The position numbers were made by a program, and so were the translations under genes. The notes below the pieces were generated by a model. It worked only from the letters and a program-made list of their open reading frames with translations, was not told where the DNA came from and ran no database searches. A DNA stretch of 64,000 nucleotides from Holophagales bacterium (GTDB lineage Bacteria; Acidobacteriota; Thermoanaerobaculia; Multivoradales; Multivoraceae). Positions 43,664 to 51,960 of this stretch are shown piece after piece (position 1 is the stretch's first letter; every line of letters starts with the position of its first letter). Where the stretch lies: assembly GCA_009843505.1 (NCBI GenBank), contig VYDI01000040.1, forward strand, positions 124,001-188,000, written 5' to 3'.

Positions 43664-43978
43664 CTAGGAGCTGCGTTTGAAAACGTAGGACAGGCCCTCT
43701 TCGGCGAAGGCGCGGCAAGCCTTGTCCTTGAACTCCACCGCCTTGTCCCACTCCTCGATGTCGTAGTAGTCGCGCTCGGCGACGACGCGGATCTCGCGCA
43801 CCGTTCGTTCGTCGAGGTCGAGCCGTTCCGCGATCTCGCGGTCCGACAGTCCGCGGCGCCGCTTCTGGCCCGGCAAATGCTCGTGAATGTCGACCTGGAT
43901 CGAGTTCGACAGCTCCAGGATCTCCTCCCGGTGGCGGTCGTAGGTTTCGGGATCGACAAAGAAGAAAGCCATCGTCAT
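43664..43978 (-). CDS. Small HTH-like protein in the Fe-S gene cluster
   Basis: The 104-residue product starts MTMAFFFVDPETYDRHREEI and has a central helix-turn-helix-like segment, LSDREIAERLDLDERTVREI (residues 43-62), ending in an acidic and aromatic tail (YYDIEEWDKAVEFKDKACRAF). It may be a small DNA-binding regulator of the cluster or a structural partner. It follows the Fe-S gene by 9 bp. The tail, with a nearby duplicated remnant, resembles no family I know. Confidence 0.68.
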   Translation of the reverse strand: MTMAFFFVDPETYDRHREEILELSNSIQVDIHEHLPGQKRRRGLSDREIAERLDLDERTVREIRVVAERDYYDIEEWDKAVEFKDKACRAFAEEGLSYVFKRSS

Positions 43979-43987
43979 ACCTCGCGT

Positions 43988-44866
43988 CTACGCCTTGTCC
44001 CTGAACTCCGCACCCACCGGACAGACCCGCATGCACTCCCAGCACTGGCCCTGGCTCTGCGCGGCGTAGGTCATCGACCAGAGCGTCTTCGTGAAGTGGC
44101 TCGAGTAGAGGACCATCTTGCGCGCCTCCGGGTCGTCCTGGTCGAGGGCGAGTTCGAGCCCCTTCTGGAAGCCCGGAATCCAGTGCGTGTAGACCCGGGA
44201 GGTGCAGCGCGCCGCGTCGTAGCGGCGCTCCACCAGCCGGCCGTCCTCGATCCGCCCGTCGAGGCAACCGCCGTCGCCGAGCGGGCAGACCCTGGTGCAG
44301 GGCGTCTCGCCCTCGGCCTCCCACATCTCGACGCAGGCGGGCGCCGGGCAGGCGGGTTCGGCAAGCGGCGGCGTGACTGGGAACGGGTAGGTCGTGATGA
44401 TTGCCGAGTAGAACAACAGCCCGTACTCGGGGTGCAGCACCGGCCCGGCCAGGCTGCGCGAGCCGCAGCCCGCGAGTTCCGCGGCCAGGGCGACGCTCAG
44501 GAAGGGCCGGTTGCCGCGACGGACGCCCGGCGGCACGAACAGCGCGTAGTAGCCGAACTCCGCCTCGATGAACTTCGCCGTCTTGAGGCCCAGGGAGTTG
44601 ATCCGGTCGCTGGTGCCCATCGTCTCCAGGTGCTCGTGGACAGGGCTCGCCCAGTCCGCGGCCCGCGGCGGACTGCCGCCGACGACCACGACACGGCGCG
44701 CTTCCGGCAGCAGATCGGCGGGACGAAATCCCTCCGGCGCCTCGTCGAAGGCGTCGGCATCCGCGACGCCCCAGGCCAGCGCGCCGCCACGCTCCATCAT
44801 CGCGGCCAGCCGGCCGCGGGCAACCGCGGCCTCTTCCGCGCCCGGACCGGCGGCCGGCGCGGACAT
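43988..44866 (-). CDS. Fe-S protein with C-terminal ferredoxin-like motif, paralogue 1
   Basis: This 292-residue protein resembles the catalytic domain arrangement of reductive-dehalogenase/QueG-like proteins without a cobalamin-binding segment. Cys motifs are CPAPAC, the region PCTRVCPLGDGGC and a C-terminal CWECMRVCPVG, suggesting one or two 4Fe-4S clusters. No signal peptide or Tat motif is present, so it is cytoplasmic. The ATG at 44866 is 2 bp after the stop of paralogue 2. The function is unknown; electron delivery to the monooxygenase nearby is a possibility. Confidence 0.78.
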   Translation of the reverse strand: MSAPAAGPGAEEAAVARGRLAAMMERGGALAWGVADADAFDEAPEGFRPADLLPEARRVVVVGGSPPRAADWASPVHEHLETMGTSDRINSLGLKTAKFIEAEFGYYALFVPPGVRRGNRPFLSVALAAELAGCGSRSLAGPVLHPEYGLLFYSAIITTYPFPVTPPLAEPACPAPACVEMWEAEGETPCTRVCPLGDGGCLDGRIEDGRLVERRYDAARCTSRVYTHWIPGFQKGLELALDQDDPEARKMVLYSSHFTKTLWSMTYAAQSQGQCWECMRVCPVGAEFRDKA

Positions 44867-44868
44867 GG

Positions 44869-45732
44869 TCACTGCAGTCGCCTTTCGTGCATGCCGACCG
44901 GGCACACCCGCATGCACTCGAAACACTGCGCCACGCTCTCCTTGTAGTAGCTGAGCGACGACAGCGACTGGCTGAAGAAGTCGGAGTAGATCATCGACTT
45001 GCGTCGCTCCCGGTCTCGCTCCGTGGTGATCTGGACCAGGGACTTCTGGATCGAGCCGATGCCGAAGTTCATCGACCGCGAGGTGCAGCGCTCGCGGTCG
45101 TAGTACGAGTAGCTGATCCTGCCGTTCTCATCGAGCGCGCCGTCAAGGCAGCCTCCCTCGTCCTTAGGGCACGAGGCGAGGCACGGCGTCGTGCCCAGCT
45201 TCTCGTACATCTGGATGCAGGGCTTCGAAGGGCAGACGTCCTCCTCCAGCGGATGATCCGGCTCGAGGTCCAGCGTAGTGACCAGGGCCGCGTAGTACAG
45301 CAGGCCGTAGCGCGGGTGCAGGATGATGTTCGCGGCCAGCGAGCGGGTGCCCAGCCCGGCCAGCACGGCGGCCAGCATCATGCTCATCGGCGGGTTGTGC
45401 CCGGCCGTGGGGAGGGATGGCCCCTGCAGCGCCCGATGGCCATGCTCGCGCTCGATGTAGTCGCACATCACGTGCACCGCCACGTTTTCGCGGAAGTCGT
45501 AACCCGTGATCTCCATCACCCGGTGATCGGGACTGCGCCAGGCGCCCGCCGTGGGCCCCTGGTTACCCGCGACGACAACGCTCTTCGCGCCCGGCAGCAC
45601 GTCCTCCGGCCGATGACCTTCCGGCACGAACTCGTTGAACGCACTGGCGGCAGCGACGCCGACCACGAGAGCCCCGGCGCCGGCGCCGACGTCGCGCACT
45701 GCCGCCGTTCGCTGCTGTCGGGCGTCCGCCAT
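44869..45732 (-). CDS. Fe-S protein with C-terminal ferredoxin-like motif, paralogue 2
   Basis: The 287-residue protein parallels its downstream neighbour: FVPEGHRPEDVLPGAKSVVV near the start, LAANIILHPRYGLLYYAALVTT in the middle, Cys groups in CPSKPC, PCLASCPKDEGGC and the C-terminal CFECMRVCPVG. Conserved RCTS is shared by both. Similarity is moderate, so the duplication is old. As the first gene of the run it may set expression of the cluster. Divergent from the Yip1-like gene across a 27-bp spacer. Confidence 0.78.
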   Translation of the reverse strand: MADARQQRTAAVRDVGAGAGALVVGVAAASAFNEFVPEGHRPEDVLPGAKSVVVAGNQGPTAGAWRSPDHRVMEITGYDFRENVAVHVMCDYIEREHGHRALQGPSLPTAGHNPPMSMMLAAVLAGLGTRSLAANIILHPRYGLLYYAALVTTLDLEPDHPLEEDVCPSKPCIQMYEKLGTTPCLASCPKDEGGCLDGALDENGRISYSYYDRERCTSRSMNFGIGSIQKSLVQITTERDRERRKSMIYSDFFSQSLSSLSYYKESVAQCFECMRVCPVGMHERRLQ

Positions 45733-45759
45733 CAGGATCGCTCCGGTAAGGTGCTCCGC

Positions 45760-46479
45760 GTGAACTCCGGGGACGATAACACCGGCGCCGCCGCGGGCAT
45801 CGAGGTCGTCAATCCGTGGGAGGAGCGGAAGGACCGCGGCCGGTTCTCCGCCCTCATCGCCTCTCTGGTCCTTCTGGCCACCGCTCCGAGGAAGTTCTTC
45901 GAGGGCACCCGGCCCGACGCGGGCATCTGGGGTCCTCTCTTCTTCGTGGGCCTAGTCACTGTCATCTACATGGTCCTGGGAGGCGCAGTTGTCGCGGTCC
46001 TCATCCTGACCCTGCCGGACGAGGCGCTGGAGTTCATCCAGCAAATGGCGTTCTGGGTCGATTGGTCTCAGTTCCCCACTGCGGAGGAACTGCCCTTCGG
46101 AACCACGTTGACCGTTCTCATCATCTTTCAGGTCCTCCTGCTTGCCCTTCCCGTCATCTTCGCTTTCACAATGATCGCGACGCTGATCACGGGCTCGCTC
46201 GTCCACCTTCTCCTGGTCGTGACCCGCACGTCGAGGCCACACGGCTTCCGCGGTACCTGGGTTGCGATCTGCTACGCGAACGGCGCCATCATCCTGGGCA
46301 TCGTTCCTGTCGCGGGCGACGTTGTATCCGTGGTCTGCAGTGCGGTGCTGTTCGGAATCGGGCTCCACGTCGTCCAGCAAGTCGGAGTCGCCCGCGCCGC
46401 GGTTCTGGCCTCCATCCTGCCCGTCTTGACGGCCCTGGCCGTACTGACCCCTCGCCTCGTAGGGAGCGCAAGCCCGTAG
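45760..46479 (+). CDS. Yip1-like integral membrane protein
   Basis: The 239-residue protein has five or six hydrophobic segments and the Yip1-domain pattern, including ATAPRKFFEG before the first helix and FRGTWVAICYANGAIILGIVP in the middle. Two GTG codons (45751 and 45760) could start it; AAGG at 45748 is best placed for 45760. The role of bacterial Yip1-like proteins is unknown. Its spacer is shared with the divergent Fe-S gene. Confidence 0.75.
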   Translation: MNSGDDNTGAAAGIEVVNPWEERKDRGRFSALIASLVLLATAPRKFFEGTRPDAGIWGPLFFVGLVTVIYMVLGGAVVAVLILTLPDEALEFIQQMAFWVDWSQFPTAEELPFGTTLTVLIIFQVLLLALPVIFAFTMIATLITGSLVHLLLVVTRTSRPHGFRGTWVAICYANGAIILGIVPVAGDVVSVVCSAVLFGIGLHVVQQVGVARAAVLASILPVLTALAVLTPRLVGSASP

Positions 46480-46557
46480 CGCCGCACGCTCCTAGTAGAG
46501 TCAGGCGCCGCGTCGCGCCGGGCACGGGCACCGAACGAAGATCCGCCTGAGACCGTC

Positions 46558-47595
46558 ATGATCGACCAGCTCGACGACATCGAAGCGCGGGTCTCCGCGG
46601 CACTGGATCAGGCGGCCGATCTGGAGCAACTCGAGGAGTGGCGCCGGGCGACGATCGGCCGCAAGGGCGAAGTGCAGCTTCTGACCCGCCGCATGGGAGA
46701 GATCGGACCCGCCGATCGGCCCGCTTTCGGCAAGCGGATCAACGAGATCAAGGCCGCCCTGCAGGTGGCATTCGAAGCGCGCCAGGAAGCTCTGAAGCGA
46801 TCGGCGCACGACAACGACGACGACGACGACCGGCTCGATGTCACCCTGCCAGGCCGACGGCCCACTCTCGGCGGTTTGCACCCGTCGACCCTCGTCATGC
46901 GCCGCATCGAGCGCATCTTCGGCGACATGGGCTTCCAGACCTACCGCAGCCCGGACGTGGTGACCGACCAGTTGAACTTCGGCGACCTGAACATGCCGCC
47001 CGACCACCCCGCGCGCGACATGCAGGACACGTTCTACACGACGGATCCGAGCGTGGTGCTGCGCACCCACACCAGCGGCGGGCAGATCCTGGCGATGCAG
47101 GAGCAGCACCCGGCGCCGATGCGCGTCATCCTGCCCGGCATGTGCTACCGCAACGAGCAGATCACGTCCCGAAGCGAGATCCAGTTCCACCAGATCGAGG
47201 GACTCGCGGTGGGCCCGGCGATCACCTTCGCCGATCTCAAGGGCACCCTGATCGAGTTCGCCCGCCGCCTGTTCGGAGAGGGCCGCGGCGCCCGCTTCCG
47301 GGCCAGCTACTTCCCGTTCACCGAGCCGAGCGCCGAGATGGACATCGCCTGCTTCCTCTGCGACGGCGAGGGTTGCCAGTTGTGCAAGGAAACCGGCTGG
47401 CTCGAGATCCTCGGCTGCGGCATGGTCCACCCGACCGTTCTCAGGAACGGCGGCTACGACCCGGATGAGTGGAGCGGCTTCGCCTTCGGCATGGGGCCCG
47501 AGCGGATCGCGATGCTCCGGCACGGGATCCGCGACATCCGCTACTTCTGGTCGAACGACCTGCGCTTCCTGCGCCAGTTCCAGCGGTTCGTCTGA
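46558..47595 (+). CDS. pheS: Phenylalanyl-tRNA synthetase alpha subunit
   Basis: The 345-residue protein has the N-terminal coiled coil (residues 1-90) and class II catalytic motifs, with RNEQITSRSEIQFHQIEG as motif 2 and GFAFGMGPERIAMLRHGI as motif 3. GLHPSTLVMRRIERIF and PFTEPSAEMDIAC are typical of PheS. With PheT it forms the alpha2-beta2 synthetase that charges tRNA-Phe. A short Asp run (residues 83-87) in the linker is unusual but tolerable. Its stop overlaps the pheT start (TGATG). Confidence 0.96.
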   Translation: MIDQLDDIEARVSAALDQAADLEQLEEWRRATIGRKGEVQLLTRRMGEIGPADRPAFGKRINEIKAALQVAFEARQEALKRSAHDNDDDDDRLDVTLPGRRPTLGGLHPSTLVMRRIERIFGDMGFQTYRSPDVVTDQLNFGDLNMPPDHPARDMQDTFYTTDPSVVLRTHTSGGQILAMQEQHPAPMRVILPGMCYRNEQITSRSEIQFHQIEGLAVGPAITFADLKGTLIEFARRLFGEGRGARFRASYFPFTEPSAEMDIACFLCDGEGCQLCKETGWLEILGCGMVHPTVLRNGGYDPDEWSGFAFGMGPERIAMLRHGIRDIRYFWSNDLRFLRQFQRFV

Positions 47596-50141
47596 TGCGC
47601 GTTCCGCTCAGTTGGCTCGGCGATTTCGTCGAGCTCGACGGTTCCCCGGACGAACTCGCCGAGCTGCTCACCAACGCCGGCCTCGAGGTCAAGGCGATCG
47701 AACGCTTCGGCGTCGACGGCGCCGAGCTGCCGTGGCCGGCCGATCTGGTCATGGCGGCGAAGATCCTGCGCGTCGATCCGGTGCCCGACGCCGACCGCCT
47801 GGTCCTGGCGACCGTCGACTACGGCGCCGACTCCACCCGGCAGGTGATCACGGGGGCACCCAACCTGTTTCCGCTTCTCGGCCGGGACCTGGGCGACGCC
47901 GGCCCCTGGGGCGGACTGCTGCTGGCCGGCGCGAGTTACCGGAACCCCTACCGCGACCTGAAGATCACGCGGCTCAAGCCGAAGAAACTGCGCGGTATCA
48001 CCAGCGACGCAATGCTCTGCTCGGCCGCGGAGCTCGGGCTCGGCGAAGACCACGAGGGGATCATCCTGTTCGAACCGGCCGATGAACTGCCGTCGCTAGA
48101 GCCCGGGCGGCCCCTGGCCGAAGTGCTCGGCGACGTCGTGCTCGACATCGACGTGATCCCCAACATCGCCCGCTGCGCCTCGATCCTGGGGGTCGCGCGC
48201 GAGGTCGCGGCGCTCACGGAAGCCGCGTTCCGGCCGGCCGCCGTCCCGCTAACAATGGACGGACCGCCGATCGCGGGCCGGGTCGAGATCGCCACCGAGA
48301 ACCCTGAACTCAATCCGCGGTTCGTCGCCCTGCTGATCGAGGGCATCGAGCAGGGTGCATCGCCCTACTGGATACAGCACCGCCTGCAGCTCGCCGGGCA
48401 ACGGCCGATCAGCAACGTGGTCGACATCAGCAACTACGTGATGCTCGAGGTCGGCCAGCCGAACCACACCTTCGACTACGACCTGCTGCGGCAGCGGGCC
48501 GACGGCTACGCGGACGGCGGCCCGGTGCGGATCGTCACGCGACTGGCCCACGAGGCTGAACGTCTGACCACCCTCGACGGAGCCGAGCAGAAGCTGCGGA
48601 CCAACCAGATCATGGTCACCGACCCGGCCGGCTCGCTCAGCGTCGGCGGCGTGATGGGAGGCCGGGACAGCGAGATCGGTCCGGAAAGCCGGAACGTGCT
48701 GCTGGAGGCGGCCGCCTGGGAGCCGCGGAGTATCCGGCGAACGCAGCGCCAGCTCGGAGTCCACACCGAGGCCGGGTTCCGCTTCAGCCGCGGCGTCCAT
48801 CCCAGCCAGGCCCTGCTCGGCGCCCGGCGGGCCGCGGAACTGCTCCGGCTGCACGCCGGCGGCACGATCGCGGAAGGGATCGTCGATCACTATCCGCAAC
48901 CGGCGACGAGCGTCACCGTCGACTTCGATCTCGGCTACCTGCGCCGCCTCAGCGGTCTCGATCTCGACGCCGAAGAGACGGCGAGCCTGCTGCGACGCCT
49001 CCAGTTCGAGGTCGAGGTCCAGGACGGCTCTGCCAATCTGCATGTCACCGTTCCCGATCACCGCCTCGACATCGAAGGCCAGCACGACCTGGTCGAAGAG
49101 GTCTGCCGCATCTACGGCTACGACCGCATCCCCTCGACCGTGCTCAGCGACGTGCTGCCGCCCCAGCGCGGCAACCGCGAGCAGTCCTTCGAGGACCGCG
49201 TCAAGGACACGTTCACCGACCTGGGACTGCAGGAGATCGTCAGCTACCGGCTGACGACGCCCGAAGCGGAAGCGAAACTGCAACTCGAAGATGCCGAGCC
49301 GCCGCCCTACGTCCGGCTCGCCAATCCCTCAACGCTCGACCGCGTCGTCATGCGACGCAGCCTGCTGGCGTCCGTCCTCGAGGCAGCGGCATCGAACAGC
49401 CGTTTCACGGACCGGCTCGCCCTGTTCGAGGTCGGCCGCGTGTTCCCGGTCAACGACGACGAATCGCTGCCCGAGGAGCGGGAATGGGCCGCGGTCGTGT
49501 TGACCGGTCCGCGCCGGGCAGACCACTGGCAGGCGCCTGACGCCAGCGACGACTGCTTCGACTTCTTCGACGTCAAGGGCGTGGTCGAGACGGTCCTGGA
49601 CCGGCTCGGCCTGGCGGTCGAGTTCACGGCGCCGGAGGCGAACGCGACGCCACCGTCCTTCCGCCCAGGACGTTCCGCGGCGATCGAGATCGGTGCGGAC
49701 GCGAAGCCCATCGGCTGGCTGGGTGAAGTCCATCCGGCGGTGACCGCGCGCTTCGATCTGGAGCCAGACGACCGTCACCCCGTGCTTGCCGCCGAACTCG
49801 ACCTCGACCGCATCCTCGAGCTTGTCCCCGATTCCCTACAGGTCGATCCCGTGCCCGTCTATCCGGAAGTGCGCGAGGACCTGGCCCTGATCGTGGACGA
49901 GGCGACACCGGCCGCGGCCGTCGAGGCCGCCCTCCTCGCCTCCGGCAGGCCCCTGCTCTCCGCCGTCGAACTGTTCGACGTGTTCCGGGGCGAGGCGATC
50001 GGCGAAGGCTCGAAGAGCCTCGCCTACCACCTCACCTTCCGGGCCCCGAACCGCACCCTCCGCGACCGCGACGTGAAGAAGCTCCGCCGGCGCATCCTGG
50101 GACAGGTCGAGAGGTCCGTCGGCGCGAAGCTCCGCGAGTAG
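47595..50141 (+). CDS. pheT: Phenylalanyl-tRNA synthetase beta subunit
   Basis: The 848-residue protein has the PheT order: N-terminal MRVPLSWLGDFVE, tRNA-binding OB domain (KILRVDPVPDADRLVLATVDYG), B3/B4 editing domain, a B5 domain and the C-terminal anticodon-binding FDX domain (VYPEVREDLALIVDE). The pair is coupled to PheS by a one-base overlap. No upstream leader peptide or T-box was seen in front of pheS. Confidence 0.96.
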   Translation: MRVPLSWLGDFVELDGSPDELAELLTNAGLEVKAIERFGVDGAELPWPADLVMAAKILRVDPVPDADRLVLATVDYGADSTRQVITGAPNLFPLLGRDLGDAGPWGGLLLAGASYRNPYRDLKITRLKPKKLRGITSDAMLCSAAELGLGEDHEGIILFEPADELPSLEPGRPLAEVLGDVVLDIDVIPNIARCASILGVAREVAALTEAAFRPAAVPLTMDGPPIAGRVEIATENPELNPRFVALLIEGIEQGASPYWIQHRLQLAGQRPISNVVDISNYVMLEVGQPNHTFDYDLLRQRADGYADGGPVRIVTRLAHEAERLTTLDGAEQKLRTNQIMVTDPAGSLSVGGVMGGRDSEIGPESRNVLLEAAAWEPRSIRRTQRQLGVHTEAGFRFSRGVHPSQALLGARRAAELLRLHAGGTIAEGIVDHYPQPATSVTVDFDLGYLRRLSGLDLDAEETASLLRRLQFEVEVQDGSANLHVTVPDHRLDIEGQHDLVEEVCRIYGYDRIPSTVLSDVLPPQRGNREQSFEDRVKDTFTDLGLQEIVSYRLTTPEAEAKLQLEDAEPPPYVRLANPSTLDRVVMRRSLLASVLEAAASNSRFTDRLALFEVGRVFPVNDDESLPEEREWAAVVLTGPRRADHWQAPDASDDCFDFFDVKGVVETVLDRLGLAVEFTAPEANATPPSFRPGRSAAIEIGADAKPIGWLGEVHPAVTARFDLEPDDRHPVLAAELDLDRILELVPDSLQVDPVPVYPEVREDLALIVDEATPAAAVEAALLASGRPLLSAVELFDVFRGEAIGEGSKSLAYHLTFRAPNRTLRDRDVKKLRRRILGQVERSVGAKLRE

Positions 50142-50169
50142 GGCCCAGAAGCCCGCGCCTCCCGCGTGC

Positions 50170-50895
50170 TCAGGAGGCGAGGCGCGACAGCAGGGCCACG
50201 ACGGCGTGCTCGACCCGTAGCGCCCGCCGGCCGAGACTCACGATAGTCGCGCCGGCGTTCTCACACGAGGCGAGTTCCTCGTCCAGGAAGCCGCCTTCGG
50301 GGCCGACCAGCAGCGCCGTCGGGCCATCGACGCCCAGCGGACACGGCTCGTCACCGGCGGCATCGGCCACCAGGACCTGCTCGTGGTCCTGAACCAGGCC
50401 GGGCAGCGCCTCGGTCAGGTCCCGCGGCCCTCTCAGGCACTCGATCTCCGGCAGCACCGTGTCCCGCGCCTGCGCCAGACCCAGCATCAGGTGACGCCGC
50501 AGGGCATCCGGCAGCATCACGGAGCTCTGCCAGTAGCTCTTCTCCACCCGGGCCGTGTGGACGAGCAGGATCCGCTTGACCCCCATGGCCGCCGCTGCCT
50601 GCAGGATGCGGCCTACGAACTTGGGCCGCGGCAACGCCAGCACCAAAGTCACTCGCAGCGCCGGCGGCGGCTCCAGGTCGAGCGGACCCAACTCCAGCAC
50701 GACGCACTCGCGGCTCAACTCGACGATCCGCCCGCGGCCAATGCCACCGCTCAAGCGACCTACTTCGAGCGTGTCGCCGACCTCCGCCCGCAGAACCTTG
50801 CGGACGTGCTTCAGGCGCTCCCCGGTCACGACCGCGCGCGCACCTGAGCCGGCCGTCTGATCGAAGTCCGCGTCCTCCAACAGAAGCAGGTTCAT
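50170..50895 (-). CDS. rsmE: 16S rRNA m3U1498 methyltransferase (RsmE)
   Basis: The 241-residue protein has an N-terminal PUA-like part (HVRKVLRAEVGDTLEV) and a SPOUT methyltransferase core with VEKSYWQSS, LLVGPEGGFLDEE and SLGRRALRVEHAVVALL, the trefoil knot that binds SAM. It methylates U1498 of 16S rRNA. The gene converges on pheT across a 28-bp spacer. Confidence 0.93.
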   Translation of the reverse strand: MNLLLLEDADFDQTAGSGARAVVTGERLKHVRKVLRAEVGDTLEVGRLSGGIGRGRIVELSRECVVLELGPLDLEPPPALRVTLVLALPRPKFVGRILQAAAAMGVKRILLVHTARVEKSYWQSSVMLPDALRRHLMLGLAQARDTVLPEIECLRGPRDLTEALPGLVQDHEQVLVADAAGDEPCPLGVDGPTALLVGPEGGFLDEELASCENAGATIVSLGRRALRVEHAVVALLSRLAS

Positions 50896-50971
50896 GCTGC
50901 TACAGTCACGCGCTCAAACCACGCACGAGATTGCGCTTCAGAGACCACTCGAAGAGGAGGACGGAACCGGA

Positions 50972-51463
50972 ATGGCAGCAAAGAAGTTCCCGGTCGAGGC
51001 AGGCCACATCATGATGTTCGCCCGCGCGGTCGGCGACCCGAATCCCATCTATCACGACGCCGAGGCGGCAGCGGACACGGAACCCGGCAAGACCATCGCG
51101 CCGCCCACCTTCTACCAGGCCTCGGCCCAGTTCGACCCCGACTACTTCCTGCGCCCCAAGATCGGCGAGCCGTGGTTCGGCTCCGGCAAGGAGCCGACCG
51201 GCGTGCCGCCCACGCGGACCGGCGGCGATGGCGGCACGGGGCTGCACGCCGAGCAGCGCTTCGAGTACTTCCGGCACGTGAGCCCCGGCGAGACGCTGAC
51301 CCTCAAGACCCGGCCCGGCAAGAGCTGGGAACGGCAGGGCAAGCGCGGCGGCAACCTGAAGTTCAGCGAGAACATCACCGAGTACTACGACGAATCCGGC
51401 GAACTCGTCGTGCGCGCCACCGGCGTCGGCGTGCGCACCGAGAAGGTCGTCGAGAGCGACTGA
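50972..51463 (+). CDS. MaoC-like dehydratase, HadA-type subunit
   Basis: The 163-residue hot-dog-fold protein has the FAS1-like MaoC pattern (EAGHIMMFARAVGDPNPIYHD near residue 10). It is followed 11 bp later by a second MaoC protein carrying a more canonical hydratase motif, as in mycobacterial HadA-HadB, where one subunit stabilises and the other catalyses dehydration of 3-hydroxyacyl thioesters. GAGGAGG lies 11 bp before the ATG. It probably acts in fatty-acid synthesis or CoA-ester hydration. Confidence 0.85.
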   Translation: MAAKKFPVEAGHIMMFARAVGDPNPIYHDAEAAADTEPGKTIAPPTFYQASAQFDPDYFLRPKIGEPWFGSGKEPTGVPPTRTGGDGGTGLHAEQRFEYFRHVSPGETLTLKTRPGKSWERQGKRGGNLKFSENITEYYDESGELVVRATGVGVRTEKVVESD

Positions 51464-51474
51464 GGAGACAGCGA

Positions 51475-51897
51475 ATGGCACTTCAGGCAAGCAAGGTCCA
51501 GGTCGGCGACACCTACACCCAGAAGCTCACCGACGACCTCTCCCGCACCCAGATCGTCCAGTACGCGGGCGCCTCGGGCGACTACAACCCGCTCCACTCC
51601 GACGAGATCTTCACCACCAAGGTGGCGAAGTACCCGACCGTCTTTGCCCACGGCATGCTCACGATGGGCATGACGGGCCGGATGGTCACCGACTTCGTCG
51701 GCGACGGCCGGCTGACCGCCTACGGTGTCCGCTTTACGCGGCAGGTCTGGCCGGGCGACGCCTTGACCGCGACGGCCAAGGTCGACGCTGTGCGCGACGA
51801 GGACGGCCAGAGCCTCGTCGACCTGTCGGTGACGACGGTGAACCAGGATGGGGATGTCGTCGTGATGGGCAAGGCGACCGCGAAGATCGATCCGTAG
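51475..51897 (+). CDS. MaoC-like dehydratase, HadB-type catalytic subunit
   Basis: The 140-residue protein has the hydratase-2 motif YAGASGDYNPLHSDEIF with the catalytic Asp and His, and FAHGMLTMGMTGRMVTDFVGD. It closely resembles HadB-type subunits in size and layout. It should form a heterodimer with the product of the gene just upstream and dehydrate 3-hydroxyacyl-ACP or -CoA. A REP-like hairpin follows its stop. Confidence 0.88.
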   Translation: MALQASKVQVGDTYTQKLTDDLSRTQIVQYAGASGDYNPLHSDEIFTTKVAKYPTVFAHGMLTMGMTGRMVTDFVGDGRLTAYGVRFTRQVWPGDALTATAKVDAVRDEDGQSLVDLSVTTVNQDGDVVVMGKATAKIDP

Positions 51898-51907
51898 CCA
51901 CAACACT

Positions 51908-51936
51908 GGGTGCGCCGGCGTCCCCGCCGGCATCCG
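51908..51936. terminator. REP-like hairpin at a convergent gene end (copy 2)
   Basis: GCCGGCG (51914-51920), loop TCCC and CGCCGGC (51925-51931) with the same GGGTGC and ATCCG flanks as copy 1. It lies between the HadB-type gene and aroC, which converge. Confidence 0.6.
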
Positions 51937-51960
51937 GGCGCGGCCGCGAAGCGGCCCGCG

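Noticed and set aside
46480..46557. T-box or leader-peptide attenuator before pheS
   Set aside because: The spacer is short and GC-rich, without a Phe-rich leader frame or the T-box consensus.
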